Source: Oscillospiraceae bacterium (GTDB lineage: Bacteria > Bacillota_A > Clostridia > Oscillospirales > Oscillospiraceae). From it: a stretch of 64,000 bases of DNA. The notes beneath the pieces were generated by a model, which did no database searches, was not told the origin of the DNA, and was given only the letters and a program-made list of their open reading frames with translations. The position numbers were made by a program, and so were the translations under genes. This document shows, piece after piece, positions 1 to 8,703 of this stretch (its first letter is position 1; each line of letters starts with the position of its first letter). The stretch covers positions 1 to 64,000 of the forward strand of contig JAFQHF010000069.1 in NCBI GenBank assembly GCA_017398105.1. The letters are read 5' to 3'.

Positions 1-633
1 AATGTTCTTGAAACCAGCGCTCAGCAGCAGCTTCACGATGGCGATGGCAGCGGCACCGGCACCGGAGGTAACGATCTTGACGTCTTCCTTCTTCTTGCCG
101 ACAACCTTCAGGGCGTTCTGCAGACCTGCCAGTGTGATGACGGCGGTGCCGTGCTGGTCATCGTGGAAGATGGGAATGTCGCACTTTTCCTTCAGCTTCC
201 GCTCGATCTCGAAGCAGCGGGGTGCGGAGATGTCCTCCAGGTTGATGCCGCCGAAGGAGCCGGACATCAGGTAAACGGCGTTGACAAACTCGTCCACATC
301 CTTGGACTTGACACACAGGGGGAAGGCATCCACGTCGGCAAAGGCCTTGAACAGGGCGCACTTGCCTTCCATAACGGGCATACCGGCCTCGGGGCCGATG
401 TCGCCCAGACCCAGAACGGCAGTGCCGTCGGTGATGACAGCGCACAGGTTATGGCGGCGGGTCAGCTCATAGGACTTGTTCACATCCTTCTGGATCTCCA
501 GACAGGGCTGTGCAACGCCGGGGGTATAGGCCAGGGACAGGTCATCCTTGGTCTTGCAGGGAACCTTGCAGACAACTTCGATCTTGCCGCCCCACTCACC
601 GTGCAGGCGCAGGGATTCTTTTGCGTAATCCAT
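1..633 (-). CDS. NAD(P)-dependent malic enzyme (3' part outside window)
   Basis: Decarboxylates malate to pyruvate in the cytosol. Only the first 211 residues are visible; bacterial members are usually about 390-450 residues, so roughly half is missing beyond the window edge. The malic-enzyme N-terminal domain is clear: [31 protein letters not shown], the lysine-bearing GKCALFKAF stretch, and the metal-binding [11 protein letters not shown], followed by the start of the NAD-binding fold ([16 protein letters not shown]). The ATG at 633 follows a GAGAAA-type ribosome site. It is the last visible gene of a tight leftward operon, 11 bases after KDG kinase. Pyruvate is also the product of the neighbouring KDPG aldolase, so the enzyme may help balance pyruvate and malate during sugar-acid growth; that role is inferred. 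Confidence 0.9.
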   Translation of the reverse strand, partial: MDYAKESLRLHGEWGGKIEVVCKVPCKTKDDLSLAYTPGVAQPCLEIQKDVNKSYELTRRHNLCAVITDGTAVLGLGDIGPEAGMPVMEGKCALFKAFADVDAFPLCVKSKDVDEFVNAVYLMSGSFGGINLEDISAPRCFEIERKLKEKCDIPIFHDDQHGTAVITLAGLQNALKVVGKKKEDVKIVTSGAGAAAIAIVKLLLSAGFKNI

Positions 634-644
634 GTGGTTTCTCC

Positions 645-1667
645 TTATCTCTGAACACGGCCGGAGGCATTGCCGCCTGCCAGGGATTCTACTTCTGCCA
701 CGCTGACCAGATTGAAATCGTGCTCGATGGTATGCTTCAGACAGGAGGCTGCTACGGCAAAGTTGATGGTATCCTGAGGGGCCTTGCCGGAGAGCAGACT
801 GTAGATCAGGCCACCGCCAAAACTGTCACCGCCGCCCACGCGGTCCACGATGTGGATGCGGTAGCTGGGAGAGAAGTAGGCTTCACCGTCGGTATACAGC
901 ATGGCTGCCCAGTCATTGTCGTTGGCAGAGATGGAGGAACGCAGGGTAATGGCAACGGTTTCGCAGCCGAACTTTTCGGTGATCTGCTGGGCCACGGAGA
1001 TGTAGCCGCCGTGGTTCAGCTTACCGGCGTCGATGTCAGTACCCTCGGCTTCGATGCCAAAGACGTCCTTGGCATCCTCCTCGTTGGCAATGCAGACATC
1101 CACGTATTTGACAAGTTCAGACATGACTTCCTTCGCCTTCTCCCGGCTCCACAGCTTTTTTCGGTAGTTTAAGTCGCAGGAGATCTTTACGCCGCGAGCC
1201 TTGGCGGCCTGGCAGGCTTCCAGGCAAATTTGGGGCAGCGCACCACCCAGGGCGGGGGTGATGCCGGTCCAGTGGAACCAGTCGGCCCCGTCGAAAATGG
1301 CATCCCAATCGAAGTCCTCTGGTTGTGCCAGAGCAATGGCGGAGCCTGCCCGGTCATAGATGACCTTGGAAGGACGCTGGGAAGCACCCTTTTCCACGAA
1401 GTACAGGCCCAGACGGCTGCCGCCGCGAACCATGTGTTTGGTATCTACGCCGTAATGCCGCAGGGCATTGACTGCATTCTGACCGATTTCATGGGCAGGA
1501 ACCTTGGAAACAAAAGCGGCATCCATGCCGTAGTTTGCCAAAGAGACGGCAACATTGGCCTCGCCACCGGCATAGGAGGCTTCAAAACGGTCCGCATGGA
1601 GGAATCTGAGATAACCCTCGGGATTCAGGCGCATCATGATTTCGCCAAAGGTGATGATTCTTTTCAT
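645..1667 (-). CDS. kdgK: 2-keto-3-deoxygluconate kinase (PfkB family)
   Basis: Phosphorylates 2-keto-3-deoxy-gluconate (or -galactonate) with ATP to give the substrate of the aldolase encoded just upstream. The 340 residues show the ribokinase/PfkB fold: an N-terminal [14 protein letters not shown] sugar-binding signature and the C-terminal [13 protein letters not shown] signature with the catalytic Asp and anion-hole glycines. Length fits KdgK proteins. It starts three bases after the aldolase stop, in an operon with aldolase, SDR and mutarotase-like genes. Other PfkB sugar kinases look similar, but pairing with a KDPG aldolase makes KDG kinase the best reading. Substrate stereochemistry cannot be told from sequence. 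Confidence 0.9.
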   Translation of the reverse strand: MKRIITFGEIMMRLNPEGYLRFLHADRFEASYAGGEANVAVSLANYGMDAAFVSKVPAHEIGQNAVNALRHYGVDTKHMVRGGSRLGLYFVEKGASQRPSKVIYDRAGSAIALAQPEDFDWDAIFDGADWFHWTGITPALGGALPQICLEACQAAKARGVKISCDLNYRKKLWSREKAKEVMSELVKYVDVCIANEEDAKDVFGIEAEGTDIDAGKLNHGGYISVAQQITEKFGCETVAITLRSSISANDNDWAAMLYTDGEAYFSPSYRIHIVDRVGGGDSFGGGLIYSLLSGKAPQDTINFAVAASCLKHTIEHDFNLVSVAEVESLAGGNASGRVQR

Positions 1668-1670
1668 AAT

Positions 1671-2324
1671 TTATACTCCTTTAACGGCTGCCACCAGCTT
1701 CCGGGCAGTTTCCGTGATTTTGTGATATTCTCCAGCTTCGATCCAGGCTTTGTTGGCCAGGTTGCCGCCGATACCGGCACCCACCATTCCCGCTTTCAGA
1801 AAATCAGCCACATTCTTTTCGTTGACACCGCCCACAGCCAGCAGCTTCACGTGGCTGATGGGGGCCATGACGGCTTTGGCATAGCTCACGCCCAGATTGC
1901 CAATGGGGAAGAGTTTGACAAAATCGGCACCTGCCCGGTGGGCAGTCAGAACTTCCGTAGGTGTCAGGGCGCCGGGCATGGAAACCAGACCCAGTTCCCG
2001 GGTGCGGCGGATGACAGCTTCGTTGCAGTCCGGGGAAATGATGTACAGGCCACCGGCCTTAGCAGTCATGTCCACCAGTTCCGGGCAGGTGACGGTACCG
2101 GCACCTACCAGCAGTCTGCCTTCAAATTCCTTGGCGATGGCAGAGATGGTATCGGCAGTGGTCTGCCAGGAGGAAGGATCCTTCTGATTGTAGGTGATCT
2201 CCATGAGGCGGATGCCGCCGTCATAGAGGGCCTGGGCCACTTTCAGACATTGCTCCGGGTCGGCACCCCGAAGAATCGCGATGATCTTCTCCTGTTCGAC
2301 CTTCTGAATAATCTGTTCTCTCAT
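1671..2324 (-). CDS. eda: KDPG/KHG aldolase
   Basis: Class I aldolase that splits 2-keto-3-deoxy-6-phosphogluconate (or the 6-phosphogalactonate isomer) into pyruvate and glyceraldehyde 3-phosphate. The 217-residue TIM-barrel protein has the general-acid/base Glu42 in MEITYNQ and the Schiff-base Lys137 in DFVKLFP, at positions close to those of E. coli Eda (Glu45, Lys133). Full length. Transcribed between the SDR and KDG kinase genes with gaps of 12 and 3 bases. With the kinase and the two dehydratases on the other strand it completes a dehydratase - kinase - aldolase route for aldonates. Confidence 0.95.
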   Translation of the reverse strand: MREQIIQKVEQEKIIAILRGADPEQCLKVAQALYDGGIRLMEITYNQKDPSSWQTTADTISAIAKEFEGRLLVGAGTVTCPELVDMTAKAGGLYIISPDCNEAVIRRTRELGLVSMPGALTPTEVLTAHRAGADFVKLFPIGNLGVSYAKAVMAPISHVKLLAVGGVNEKNVADFLKAGMVGAGIGGNLANKAWIEAGEYHKITETARKLVAAVKGV

Positions 2325-2336
2325 GGCCGGGACTCC

Positions 2337-3101
2337 TTATTTAATATAGGTGTTGTCCATCAGCGCAGGCAGCAGAGCGCCGCCGTCTACCAGCATATCG
2401 CTGCCGGTAATGAACTGGGCTTCGTCGGAAGCCAGATAACGGACCATATTGGCGATCTCCACCGGCTGGCCGATGCGGCCCACGGGGATACGGGAGACCA
2501 TCATCTTTTCCCGCTCGGAGACCACGTTGGGATCGGTAACCTTGATGTAGCCGGGGGAAATGCTGTTGACACGGATGCCGTAGGGGGCCAGCTCCAGGGC
2601 GATGTGCTGGGTCAGCTTGAAGACGGCGGTCTTGGCAGAGCCGTAGACGCTGGCGATGGGGAAGTTCATGGAGCGGTGGTTGGAGCAGATGTTGACGATG
2701 CTGCCCTTGGTGCCGTGCTTGATCATCAGCTTGGCTGCAGCCTGGGCGCAGAAGAAGGTGGCCCGGTAGTCCACAGCGGTCAGCAGCTCGAACATTTCGG
2801 GATCCACTTCCAGGAAAGGCTTGAACTTGGTGATGCCGGCGTTGTTCACCAGCAGGTCGATGGTGCCGAAGGCAGCTTCGTAGGCTTCGAACAGCTTGGG
2901 AATCTCTTCCAGCTTGGACAGGTCGGCCTTTACGGCGATGCATTTGCGGCCCAGAGCTTCGATCTGTGCCTTGGTGTCCATGGCCTGCTCTTCGCTGCCG
3001 CAGTAGCTGACGCAGACATTATAGCCGTGCTTTGCCAGTTCGATGGCGATGGTCTTGCCGATGCCCCGGCCTGCGCCGGTAACCAGTGCGTTTTTCGTCA
3101 T
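2337..3101 (-). CDS. SDR family oxidoreductase
   Basis: Classical short-chain dehydrogenase/reductase of 254 residues using NAD(P)H. TGAGRGIG (residues 8-15) binds the cofactor, NNAG is at about 86-89, and the catalytic set is Ser140, Tyr153 and Lys157 (YGSAK). The substrate is not readable from sequence. Placement between a mutarotase-like gene and KDPG aldolase makes a sugar or sugar-acid carbonyl, such as a ketogluconate, likely; an annotation as 3-oxoacyl-ACP reductase would be less fitting here. It lies 12 bases from each neighbour, in one operon controlled from the 4063-4114 promoter/operator region. Confidence 0.85.
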   Translation of the reverse strand: MTKNALVTGAGRGIGKTIAIELAKHGYNVCVSYCGSEEQAMDTKAQIEALGRKCIAVKADLSKLEEIPKLFEAYEAAFGTIDLLVNNAGITKFKPFLEVDPEMFELLTAVDYRATFFCAQAAAKLMIKHGTKGSIVNICSNHRSMNFPIASVYGSAKTAVFKLTQHIALELAPYGIRVNSISPGYIKVTDPNVVSEREKMMVSRIPVGRIGQPVEIANMVRYLASDEAQFITGSDMLVDGGALLPALMDNTYIK

Positions 3102-3113
3102 TGTATTTCCTCC

Positions 3114-3989
3114 TTAAGCGTCAAAGGTGTATTTCCGGGTGTAGGTGACTTCCTGACCGGGCTGCAGGTCAATAGGAGCAAAGACCTCGGGGCAGAAAGC
3201 GTTGAAGTTGTTCCAGCTGTAGAACCGGCAGATGGGAACATCGTCCTCCATCAGCACGGACATGCCAAGCTCTTTGTTTTCCAGCCGCATCCAGTGGCTG
3301 GAAAGTCCCTGCCAGCCCCGGATCCAGAAGGCGGTGGATTCCGTGGGGCCGTCAAACTCGCCCAGGCGGTAGGCATCCCGGGTCATGATCAACTCACCCC
3401 GGCGCAGCTCCGGCTGGATGGAGTAGGGGAAGAACAGCTGATAGCTGCTGTCGATCTGGCGGTCATCAAAGCGGAAGAAGTTATGGCAGAATTCTGTGGC
3501 GTGGATCTCTTCGGGGCCAACATTCTTGACCCGGAAGGTCACCACCAGGGTCTTTCCTTCCAGGTGGTAGCTCTTTTCCATGTCCATTGCAACGCCCTGG
3601 CACAGATGGGGCAGTGTGCGGATGCTGACACGGTTCTCTGTCACTTCCTCAATGCGGCGGAAAGGCTCCACAGGATAATCCTTTGTAAACAGGAACGGAT
3701 TGGTGTCGGTTCTTTTCAGCAGGCCAACACCGGGCAGAGGGAAGAAGTCGGCAATGGAGGTCTGGTCATACAGGTGGGTATCCTGCCATTCCCAGACGTT
3801 GGTCAGGCCCACGCCGCCCAGGCCAACACCGCCGGCGGTATTGCGTTCCTCGGACAGGAACGTATGCCCCTTCATGGTCACCTGTCCCACGGTGCCGCCC
3901 CAGTCATAGCGGCTGCGGCGGTAATCCCAGTCTAAAAGAATTTCAGCCTGTAAATGTTCGTTTTTTAAAATTGCGGATTTTTTTGCCAT
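3114..3989 (-). CDS. Aldose-epimerase/mutarotase-like protein
   Basis: 291 residues, first gene of the leftward sugar-acid operon. The sequence is beta-rich, with repeated Trp/Phe/His-containing strands (SRYDWGGTVGQV, VTFRVKNVGPEEIHATEFCHNFF, WIRGWQGLSSHWMRLENKELGMSV) typical of the galactose-mutarotase-like beta-sandwich. No signal peptide, so cytosolic. A role in interconverting anomers or epimers of a sugar taken up by the TRAP system is inferred from fold and context; catalytic residues cannot be assigned with certainty. The ATG at 3989 has AGGAGG eleven bases upstream. One copy of the GntR operator (4003-4017) lies in its 5' leader. Confidence 0.65.
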   Translation of the reverse strand: MAKKSAILKNEHLQAEILLDWDYRRSRYDWGGTVGQVTMKGHTFLSEERNTAGGVGLGGVGLTNVWEWQDTHLYDQTSIADFFPLPGVGLLKRTDTNPFLFTKDYPVEPFRRIEEVTENRVSIRTLPHLCQGVAMDMEKSYHLEGKTLVVTFRVKNVGPEEIHATEFCHNFFRFDDRQIDSSYQLFFPYSIQPELRRGELIMTRDAYRLGEFDGPTESTAFWIRGWQGLSSHWMRLENKELGMSVLMEDDVPICRFYSWNNFNAFCPEVFAPIDLQPGQEVTYTRKYTFDA

Positions 3990-4002
3990 GAGAGGTTCCT
4001 CC

Positions 4003-4017
4003 TTGATATCTGATATG
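4003..4017. promoter_or_regulatory. GntR operator copy 1 (mutarotase leader)
   Basis: The sequence TTGATATCTGATATG reads CATATCAGATATCAA on the minus strand and matches the ATATCAAATATCAA units at 4095-4114 and 4927-4952. It is downstream of the leftward promoter, between transcript start and the ribosome site of the mutarotase-like gene, a position that would suit a roadblock or loop with the main operator. Confidence 0.5.
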
Positions 4018-4069
4018 CGCCGCGGAAAATTTGTATACTTCCAATAAACTATTTTGTCTTATCGCCGTC

Positions 4070-4098
4070 ATTGTAGCACGGTTTGTACAGGATGTCAA
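4070..4098 (-). promoter_or_regulatory. Promoter of the leftward sugar-acid operon
   Basis: On the minus strand TTGACA (4098-4093) is followed by 17 bases and TACAAT (4075-4070). The -35 element overlaps the GntR operator at 4095-4114, so binding there should block RNA polymerase. Expected transcript start is near 4063, about 75 bases before the first start codon. Confidence 0.75.
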
Positions 4099-4114
4099 AT
4101 ATCAAATATCAAAT
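4095..4114. promoter_or_regulatory. GntR operator copy 2 (between divergent promoters)
   Basis: TCAAATATCAAATATCAAAT, a run of 7-base TCAAATA units, lies between the -35 boxes of two divergent promoters (leftward at 4093-4098, rightward at 4131-4136). The same word recurs before the TRAP genes. The adjacent regulator gene is the obvious candidate ligand; this is inferred from position and repetition. Confidence 0.65.
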
Positions 4115-4130
4115 TTAGAGAAAAATACAT

Positions 4131-4159
4131 TTGACTTCCGCTTTTTTCCATGTTACAAT
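4131..4159 (+). promoter_or_regulatory. Promoter of the GntR regulator gene
   Basis: TTGACT (4131-4136), 17-base spacer, TACAAT (4154-4159). Transcript start would be near 4166, giving a leader under 30 bases. Close to operator copy 2, consistent with autoregulation. Confidence 0.7.
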
Positions 4160-4193
4160 GTGTTCATAAAATCAACAGAAATGAGATTTTATA

Positions 4194-4859
4194 ATGAGTG
4201 AAAAAATCGTAGCAGACAAGACTCTGGCTGCCCGGGTAACGGACAAGCTCAGAGAGGACATCATCAACAACAAATTTGAAGCCGGCAGCCGCATCACCAT
4301 CAAGGAGATCTCCGAGCGTTATGGTGTTAGCCCTATGCCGGTGCGGGAAGCCTTCCGGACTTTGGAGGGTGAAAAGTTTCTGGAGATCAATGCCTACAAG
4401 GGTGCTACCGTTCAGTGTATCGATGAGAACTTTGTTCGGGATGTGTACGGCATCCTTCGGGCATTGGAATGCCTGATTTACGAAAGCGCCATGGCAGATA
4501 TGGACACCGGCGTGATCCGGCAGCTGCGGTATCTGAATGAGCAGATCCGTATCTACAGCGCTTCCACAGAATTCGGCCTGGAATATGTGGATATGAATAC
4601 CAAATTCCACAATACCATTATGGAGCACGGCAAAAACGCCCTGGCGCTGGAGCAGTACTTCTATTACCACGGCATCATCCGCACCCTGCGCAAACGCTAC
4701 TTCCCCAAGCAGGAGCGGATCCGCGTAGTGGTAGGTCAGCATGAGGCCCTGATCAACGCGCTGGAAAACCGGGATGTGATCGCCCTGAAAAAAGCGGTGG
4801 ATATCCACGTTGGCACAGCTCTGGAAAATTTCCTGACACAATTTGCCCAGGGGGACTAA
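4194..4859 (+). CDS. GntR family (FadR-type FCD) transcriptional regulator
   Basis: 221-residue DNA-binding regulator. The N-terminal winged helix-turn-helix is plain (ISERYGVSPMPVREAFRTLEGE, about residues 34-55), followed by an all-helical FCD ligand domain containing FHNTIMEHG and a late GQHEALINAL stretch, which supply metal/ligand-binding histidines in this family. FCD regulators usually respond to small carboxylates such as sugar acids. It sits between the leftward catabolic operon and the TRAP transporter, and ATATCAAATATCAA-like operators lie at both promoters, so it most likely represses both until a sugar acid or its breakdown product binds. Confidence 0.9.
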   Translation: MSEKIVADKTLAARVTDKLREDIINNKFEAGSRITIKEISERYGVSPMPVREAFRTLEGEKFLEINAYKGATVQCIDENFVRDVYGILRALECLIYESAMADMDTGVIRQLRYLNEQIRIYSASTEFGLEYVDMNTKFHNTIMEHGKNALALEQYFYYHGIIRTLRKRYFPKQERIRVVVGQHEALINALENRDVIALKKAVDIHVGTALENFLTQFAQGD

Positions 4860-4926
4860 GCCTCCCCCTGGTTCCTGTGGATCCGATCCTTGCAGGGATG
4901 GCAGGTCTTGATTTTTGTTTTTAAAA

Positions 4927-4952
4927 ATATCAAATATCAAATATCATCAAAT
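4927..4952. promoter_or_regulatory. GntR operator copy 3 (upstream of TRAP genes)
   Basis: ATATCAAATATCAAATATCA followed by TCAAAT, directly before the GGAGGT ribosome site (4954-4959) of dctQ. It has the longest run of the repeated word in the locus. No clear consensus promoter was found just upstream, so the TRAP genes may be read in part from the regulator gene promoter, with this site acting as a block. Confidence 0.6.
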
Positions 4953-4967
4953 TGGAGGTAGAGAAAT

Positions 4968-5471
4968 TTGAAAACCATTGGCAAAGCATTTGATGTTCTG
5001 GAAAAGGGCATCAAGGTGATCTGCGGCGTTCTCGCCACAGGCTTCACCATCATGACGCTGATCAGTGTCATTGCCCGGTATGTGCTGAACGCACCCATCT
5101 GGTGGAGTGAACAGTTCTGCCGGTATCTGTTCGTCTGGATGCTGATGCTGTACGCACCCATCATCGTCCGCCACAACAAGAACCTGGGCTTCGATCTGGT
5201 AGTGAGCAAGCTGCCCAAGATCGTGCAGGAGATCACCTGGCTCATTTGTGAGGCTCTGATCGGTGTCTTCGGTGCCTGCTACTGCGTTTACACCCTGCAG
5301 CTGTGTGAAAAGTTCGCGAACAAGATCATGGAAGGCATCCGCATCCCCGCGCCTGTGATGTACTCTTCCCAGGCCGTCTGCGGCGCTCTGCTGGCTATGT
5401 TCAGCCTGGAACTGGTCATCAACCACATCATCGCCCTGAAAAATAACAAGAAGGAGGGACAGTCCAAATGA
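4968..5471 (+). CDS. dctQ: TRAP transporter small permease (DctQ)
   Basis: 167-residue membrane subunit of a tripartite ATP-independent periplasmic-type transporter. Four hydrophobic segments are visible, near residues 17-37 (VICGVLATGFTIMTLISVIA), 50-65, 90-110 and 130-150, with the family WWSEQFCRYLFVWMLMLYAP segment in between. Start is a TTG at 4968 with GGAGGT eight bases upstream; no in-frame ATG fits the conserved N-terminus. The stop overlaps the start of dctM by four bases. Together with DctM and DctP it probably imports a sugar acid, given the dehydratase genes downstream. Confidence 0.9.
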   Translation: MKTIGKAFDVLEKGIKVICGVLATGFTIMTLISVIARYVLNAPIWWSEQFCRYLFVWMLMLYAPIIVRHNKNLGFDLVVSKLPKIVQEITWLICEALIGVFGACYCVYTLQLCEKFANKIMEGIRIPAPVMYSSQAVCGALLAMFSLELVINHIIALKNNKKEGQSK

Positions 5472-6742
5472 TGCTTGCTCTGCTGTTCGGCGTTTTCGCG
5501 GTCCTGCTGATCATCGGTATGCCCGTTGCTTACGGCATGGCCATTTCCGCCGTTGTCTGTCTGATGGTGGACCCCAGCCTGCCCGGCCTGGTTCTGTCCC
5601 AGAAAATGTTTACTTCCATGGACTCCTTCTCCCTGATGGCTGTGCCCTTCTTCATGCTGGCCGGCACTCTGATGGAGAAGTCCGGCATCACCAAGATCCT
5701 GGTCAACTGGGCCCGCAGCCTGGTGGGCCACTGCACCGGCGGCATCGGTGACGCTGCCATCGTTTCCGGTGTGGTCATGGCCGGTGTTTCCGGTTCTGCC
5801 AATGCCGATACCTCCGCGCTGGCTGCCATGCTGGTGCCCATGATGCGGGAAGAAAAGTACGACGATGGCTATGCCTGTGCCCTGGTTGCTTCTGCCGGTG
5901 CTCTGGGCCCCATCATCCCTCCCTCCATCATGATGGTGCTGTACTCCGGCGTTACTTCCATTTCCATCAATAAGCTGTTCCTGGCAGGTTATCTGCCCGG
6001 CTTCCTGATCGCAGCCGGTTATATGGCCGTCAACTATATGTATGCCAAGCGCAACAACATCCCCAAGTCCAAATTCGTGGGCTTCTCCGTCCTGCTGCGC
6101 AATACCTTTGCCGCACTGCCTGCTCTGTTCATGCCCTGCATCATCATCTTTGGCATCATGCTGGGTGTTGTTACCGCCACCGAGGCCGGTGTGCTGGCCT
6201 GCACCTACGCCGTTATCTACGGTGTTCTGAACAAGTCCCTGAGCCTGAAGATCCTGAAGGACTGCCTGATGGATGCCATCCATGCCACCACCAGCTGCAT
6301 GATCGTGGTTGCCTTCGCCGGTATCTTCGGCACCCTGGCTACCAACTACAACATGTCCAAGGTGATCCTGAATCTTGCCTCCGTCTTCATGGGCAACAAG
6401 TACATCATCATGCTGTTCATCAGCGCCATCCTGTTCGTTGCCGGTATGTTCATCGACTCCAACGCAGCCATGCTGATGCTGGTTCCCGTGTTCAGCCCCC
6501 TGATCCTGCAGTACGGCTTCGATCCCATCTACTTCGCCATGGTCTGCATCCTGACCCTGGATATGGGCGGTATGTCTCCCCCCGTCGGCCTGCTGATGTA
6601 CATTGCTTCCAGTATTACCGATACCCCTCTGGCAAAGACCGTCAAGCAGATCTGGCAGTTCTTGGCTGTGAACTACGGCGTGACCATCCTGGTCATCTTC
6701 GTGCCCGCCATCGTTACCCTGCTGCCCGCCCTGTTCGGCTAA
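5468..6742 (+). CDS. dctM: TRAP transporter large permease (DctM)
   Basis: 424-residue, about twelve-helix cation-coupled transport subunit. Typical motifs include the MAVPFFMLAGTLMEKSGI segment, VVMAGVSGSANADTSALAA, and GALGPIIPPSIMMVLYSGV, the last being a hallmark of the DctM/SiaM group. The N-terminal MMLALLFGVFAVLLIIGMPV is the first helix. Overlaps dctQ and lies 50 bases before the binding-protein gene, so the three form one operon. Substrate is inferred from context only. Confidence 0.93.
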   Translation: MMLALLFGVFAVLLIIGMPVAYGMAISAVVCLMVDPSLPGLVLSQKMFTSMDSFSLMAVPFFMLAGTLMEKSGITKILVNWARSLVGHCTGGIGDAAIVSGVVMAGVSGSANADTSALAAMLVPMMREEKYDDGYACALVASAGALGPIIPPSIMMVLYSGVTSISINKLFLAGYLPGFLIAAGYMAVNYMYAKRNNIPKSKFVGFSVLLRNTFAALPALFMPCIIIFGIMLGVVTATEAGVLACTYAVIYGVLNKSLSLKILKDCLMDAIHATTSCMIVVAFAGIFGTLATNYNMSKVILNLASVFMGNKYIIMLFISAILFVAGMFIDSNAAMLMLVPVFSPLILQYGFDPIYFAMVCILTLDMGGMSPPVGLLMYIASSITDTPLAKTVKQIWQFLAVNYGVTILVIFVPAIVTLLPALFG

Positions 6743-6792
6743 CTTCGTAAATCCCGGAATCATCCGGTAAATAAAAAATTGGAGGAAACAAC

Positions 6793-7863
6793 ATGAAAAA
6801 GCTGATCGCTCTGATCCTGGCTCTGGCTATGTGTCTGTCTCTGGTCGCCTGCGGCGGCAAGACCGAAGAAGCCAAGCCCGCTGAAACCCAGGCTGCCGCT
6901 GCTGCTCCCGAGGCAGAAGCTGCCGCTCCCGCCGGCCCCGTCTACGAGACCGTCACCCTGAAGCTGTCCCACCACAACGCTGTTGACCAGCCCATCCACG
7001 AAGGTCTGACCAAGTGGGCTGAGCTGCTGGCTGAAAAGTCCGGCGGCGCCATCACCATCGACATCTACCCCGCTGCTTCCCTGTACAACTCCGCTGACGC
7101 AGAAGACGCTGTCAAGCTGGGCACTCTGGATATGTGCCTGGGCGATGCTTCCCAGCTGTCCAACTCCCTGTCCGCTTACGCTCTGACCTGCCTGCCCTTC
7201 CTGTTTGATTCCTACGAGACTGCTGACCAGATTATCTACGGCGAAGTCGGCGCTCAGCTGGATAAGCTGGCTGAAGAGAACCTGGGCATCGTTCCTCTGG
7301 GCTGGACCTGGAACGGCTTCCGTAACATGTGCACCAAGGACCCCATCGAGTCCGTTGCTGACTGCAAGAACTACAAGCTGCGTTCTCCCGGTTCCCAGAT
7401 CTATCTGGATACCTTCAACACCCTGGGCATGAGCCCCACTGTCGTTACCTGGTCCGAAGCTTACACCGCAATGCAGTCCGGCATGGTGGACGGCGTTGAG
7501 TCCGGCCTGGAAGCTTTCTACACCCAGGGCTTCTACACTCTTGGCAACAACATCTGCCTGTCCCGTCACATGATCTCCATCATCGGACCCATCATCAACG
7601 CTGACAAGTGGAACGCTCTGTCCGCTGACACCCAGGCTCTGATGCTGGAATGCTGGGCTGAGTGCCAGGCTGAGCTGAACGAGACTGTTATGGCCGGTGA
7701 AGCTTCCTACGAGCAGAAGCTGCGCGACGAAGGCTGCAACATCACCGAGTTCCAGAACCGCCAGGAGCTGATCGACCTGTACACTCCCTACTGGTCCTCC
7801 TCCGCTGAGGCCGGCGGCTACACCGAGCTGCTGAACGCTGCTCTGGCAGTCGTCAACGGCTAA
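6793..7863 (+). CDS. dctP: TRAP transporter substrate-binding lipoprotein (DctP)
   Basis: 356 residues. The N-terminus is a lipoprotein signal (MKKLIALILALAMCLSLVAC, lipidated Cys20) followed by an Ala/Glu/Pro-rich linker, then a DctP-type domain with LKLSHHNAVDQPIHEGLTKW, IDIYPAASLYNSADAEDAV and NYKLRSPGSQIYLDTFNTLG, where the Arg would bind the ligand carboxylate in this family. Captures the substrate outside the membrane and delivers it to DctQM. A stable hairpin follows at 7875-7906, which could raise its expression over downstream enzymes. Confidence 0.93.
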   Translation: MKKLIALILALAMCLSLVACGGKTEEAKPAETQAAAAAPEAEAAAPAGPVYETVTLKLSHHNAVDQPIHEGLTKWAELLAEKSGGAITIDIYPAASLYNSADAEDAVKLGTLDMCLGDASQLSNSLSAYALTCLPFLFDSYETADQIIYGEVGAQLDKLAEENLGIVPLGWTWNGFRNMCTKDPIESVADCKNYKLRSPGSQIYLDTFNTLGMSPTVVTWSEAYTAMQSGMVDGVESGLEAFYTQGFYTLGNNICLSRHMISIIGPIINADKWNALSADTQALMLECWAECQAELNETVMAGEASYEQKLRDEGCNITEFQNRQELIDLYTPYWSSSAEAGGYTELLNAALAVVNG

Positions 7864-7874
7864 TTCCGAAGCAA

Positions 7875-7906
7875 ATACAGCGGGTATCTTCGGATACCCG
7901 CTGTAT
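7875..7906 (+). terminator. Intercistronic hairpin after dctP
   Basis: ATACAGCGGGTATC, TTCG loop, GATACCCGCTGTAT: a perfect 14-bp stem capped by a stable UUCG tetraloop. No T-run follows, so it is more likely an mRNA-end stabiliser or partial stop than a full terminator. Confidence 0.7.
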
Positions 7907-7974
7907 CCAAAGCAATGGGATCTGTTGCGAAAGAGACCCTGTTGCTTTGGATCATGAGAAAAGAGGAGGATACT

Positions 7975-8688
7975 ATGAAACTGACATGGCTGGGCCAGGC
8001 CGGTTACCGGCTCCGTACCGAAAACGGCATGGTCATTTATATCGACCCCTATCTTTCTGATTCCCTGCTTATGGAGAAGGGGGATACCTATATCCGCCAG
8101 GTACCCATCCGGGAGGAAGATCTGACAACCCATGTAGACGTGTTGATCCTGACCCATTTACACGGTGACCATACAGACTTTCCCACCATTGACCGTCTGG
8201 CAGCGCATAACCCAAAAATGGCGGTGATGGCACCGCTGAATGTACTCAATGCCCTCCGGGCCCGGTATCCTCAGGTGCCGCTGCATTATATGCTCTTTGA
8301 CCGGGGCGTGGAGATTACTTTGGCCGGTGTCCGGTTTGTGTCCAATTTTGCCTGCCACTCCGACGAGCGTCCCATCGGCGTGACCATTGTAGGTGACGGT
8401 AAGGTTCTGTGTCACACCGGTGATACCATGTACCACCGGCAGCTGCTGGAAGAGCTTCCCAGAGGAGCCGACGCACTGCTGATCCCCATTAACGGCCAGG
8501 GCTATAACATGAATGTGGTGGATGCCGCCCGGCTGACCCGCTTTTTACAGCCCCGGACAGTGTATCCCATGCACTGGGATCTTTTTAAAGCCTATGGCTG
8601 CGATGTGCAGAGTTTTGTCAGCCAGTTTAAGGAAGAAGAACGGGATTTCATCAAGATTCCCGCCCACTACCAGGAAATTACCCTGTAA
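7975..8688 (+). CDS. Metallo-beta-lactamase-fold hydrolase, UlaG-like
   Basis: 237 residues starting at the ATG at 7975, which has GAGGAGGA just upstream; the longer in-frame opening from 7915 lacks a site. The metal motif HLHGDH (His61, His63, Asp65, His66) is present, with further ligands in CHTGDTMYH and the C-terminal YPMHWDLFK. This layout resembles UlaG, a lactonase for L-ascorbate 6-phosphate, and related zinc hydrolases. Next to TRAP uptake genes and aldonate dehydratases, hydrolysis of a sugar lactone to the free acid is a reasonable role, but this is an inference. Confidence 0.8.
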   Translation: MKLTWLGQAGYRLRTENGMVIYIDPYLSDSLLMEKGDTYIRQVPIREEDLTTHVDVLILTHLHGDHTDFPTIDRLAAHNPKMAVMAPLNVLNALRARYPQVPLHYMLFDRGVEITLAGVRFVSNFACHSDERPIGVTIVGDGKVLCHTGDTMYHRQLLEELPRGADALLIPINGQGYNMNVVDAARLTRFLQPRTVYPMHWDLFKAYGCDVQSFVSQFKEEERDFIKIPAHYQEITL

Positions 8689-8703
8689 CAGGAGGAAATA
8701 CCC

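Noticed and set aside
1230..3935. Long plus-strand open frame opposite kdgK, eda and the SDR gene
   Set aside because: It spans several convincing opposite-strand genes, has no ribosome site and a low-complexity Gly/His/Asp-rich translation; it is a by-product of GC-rich third positions.
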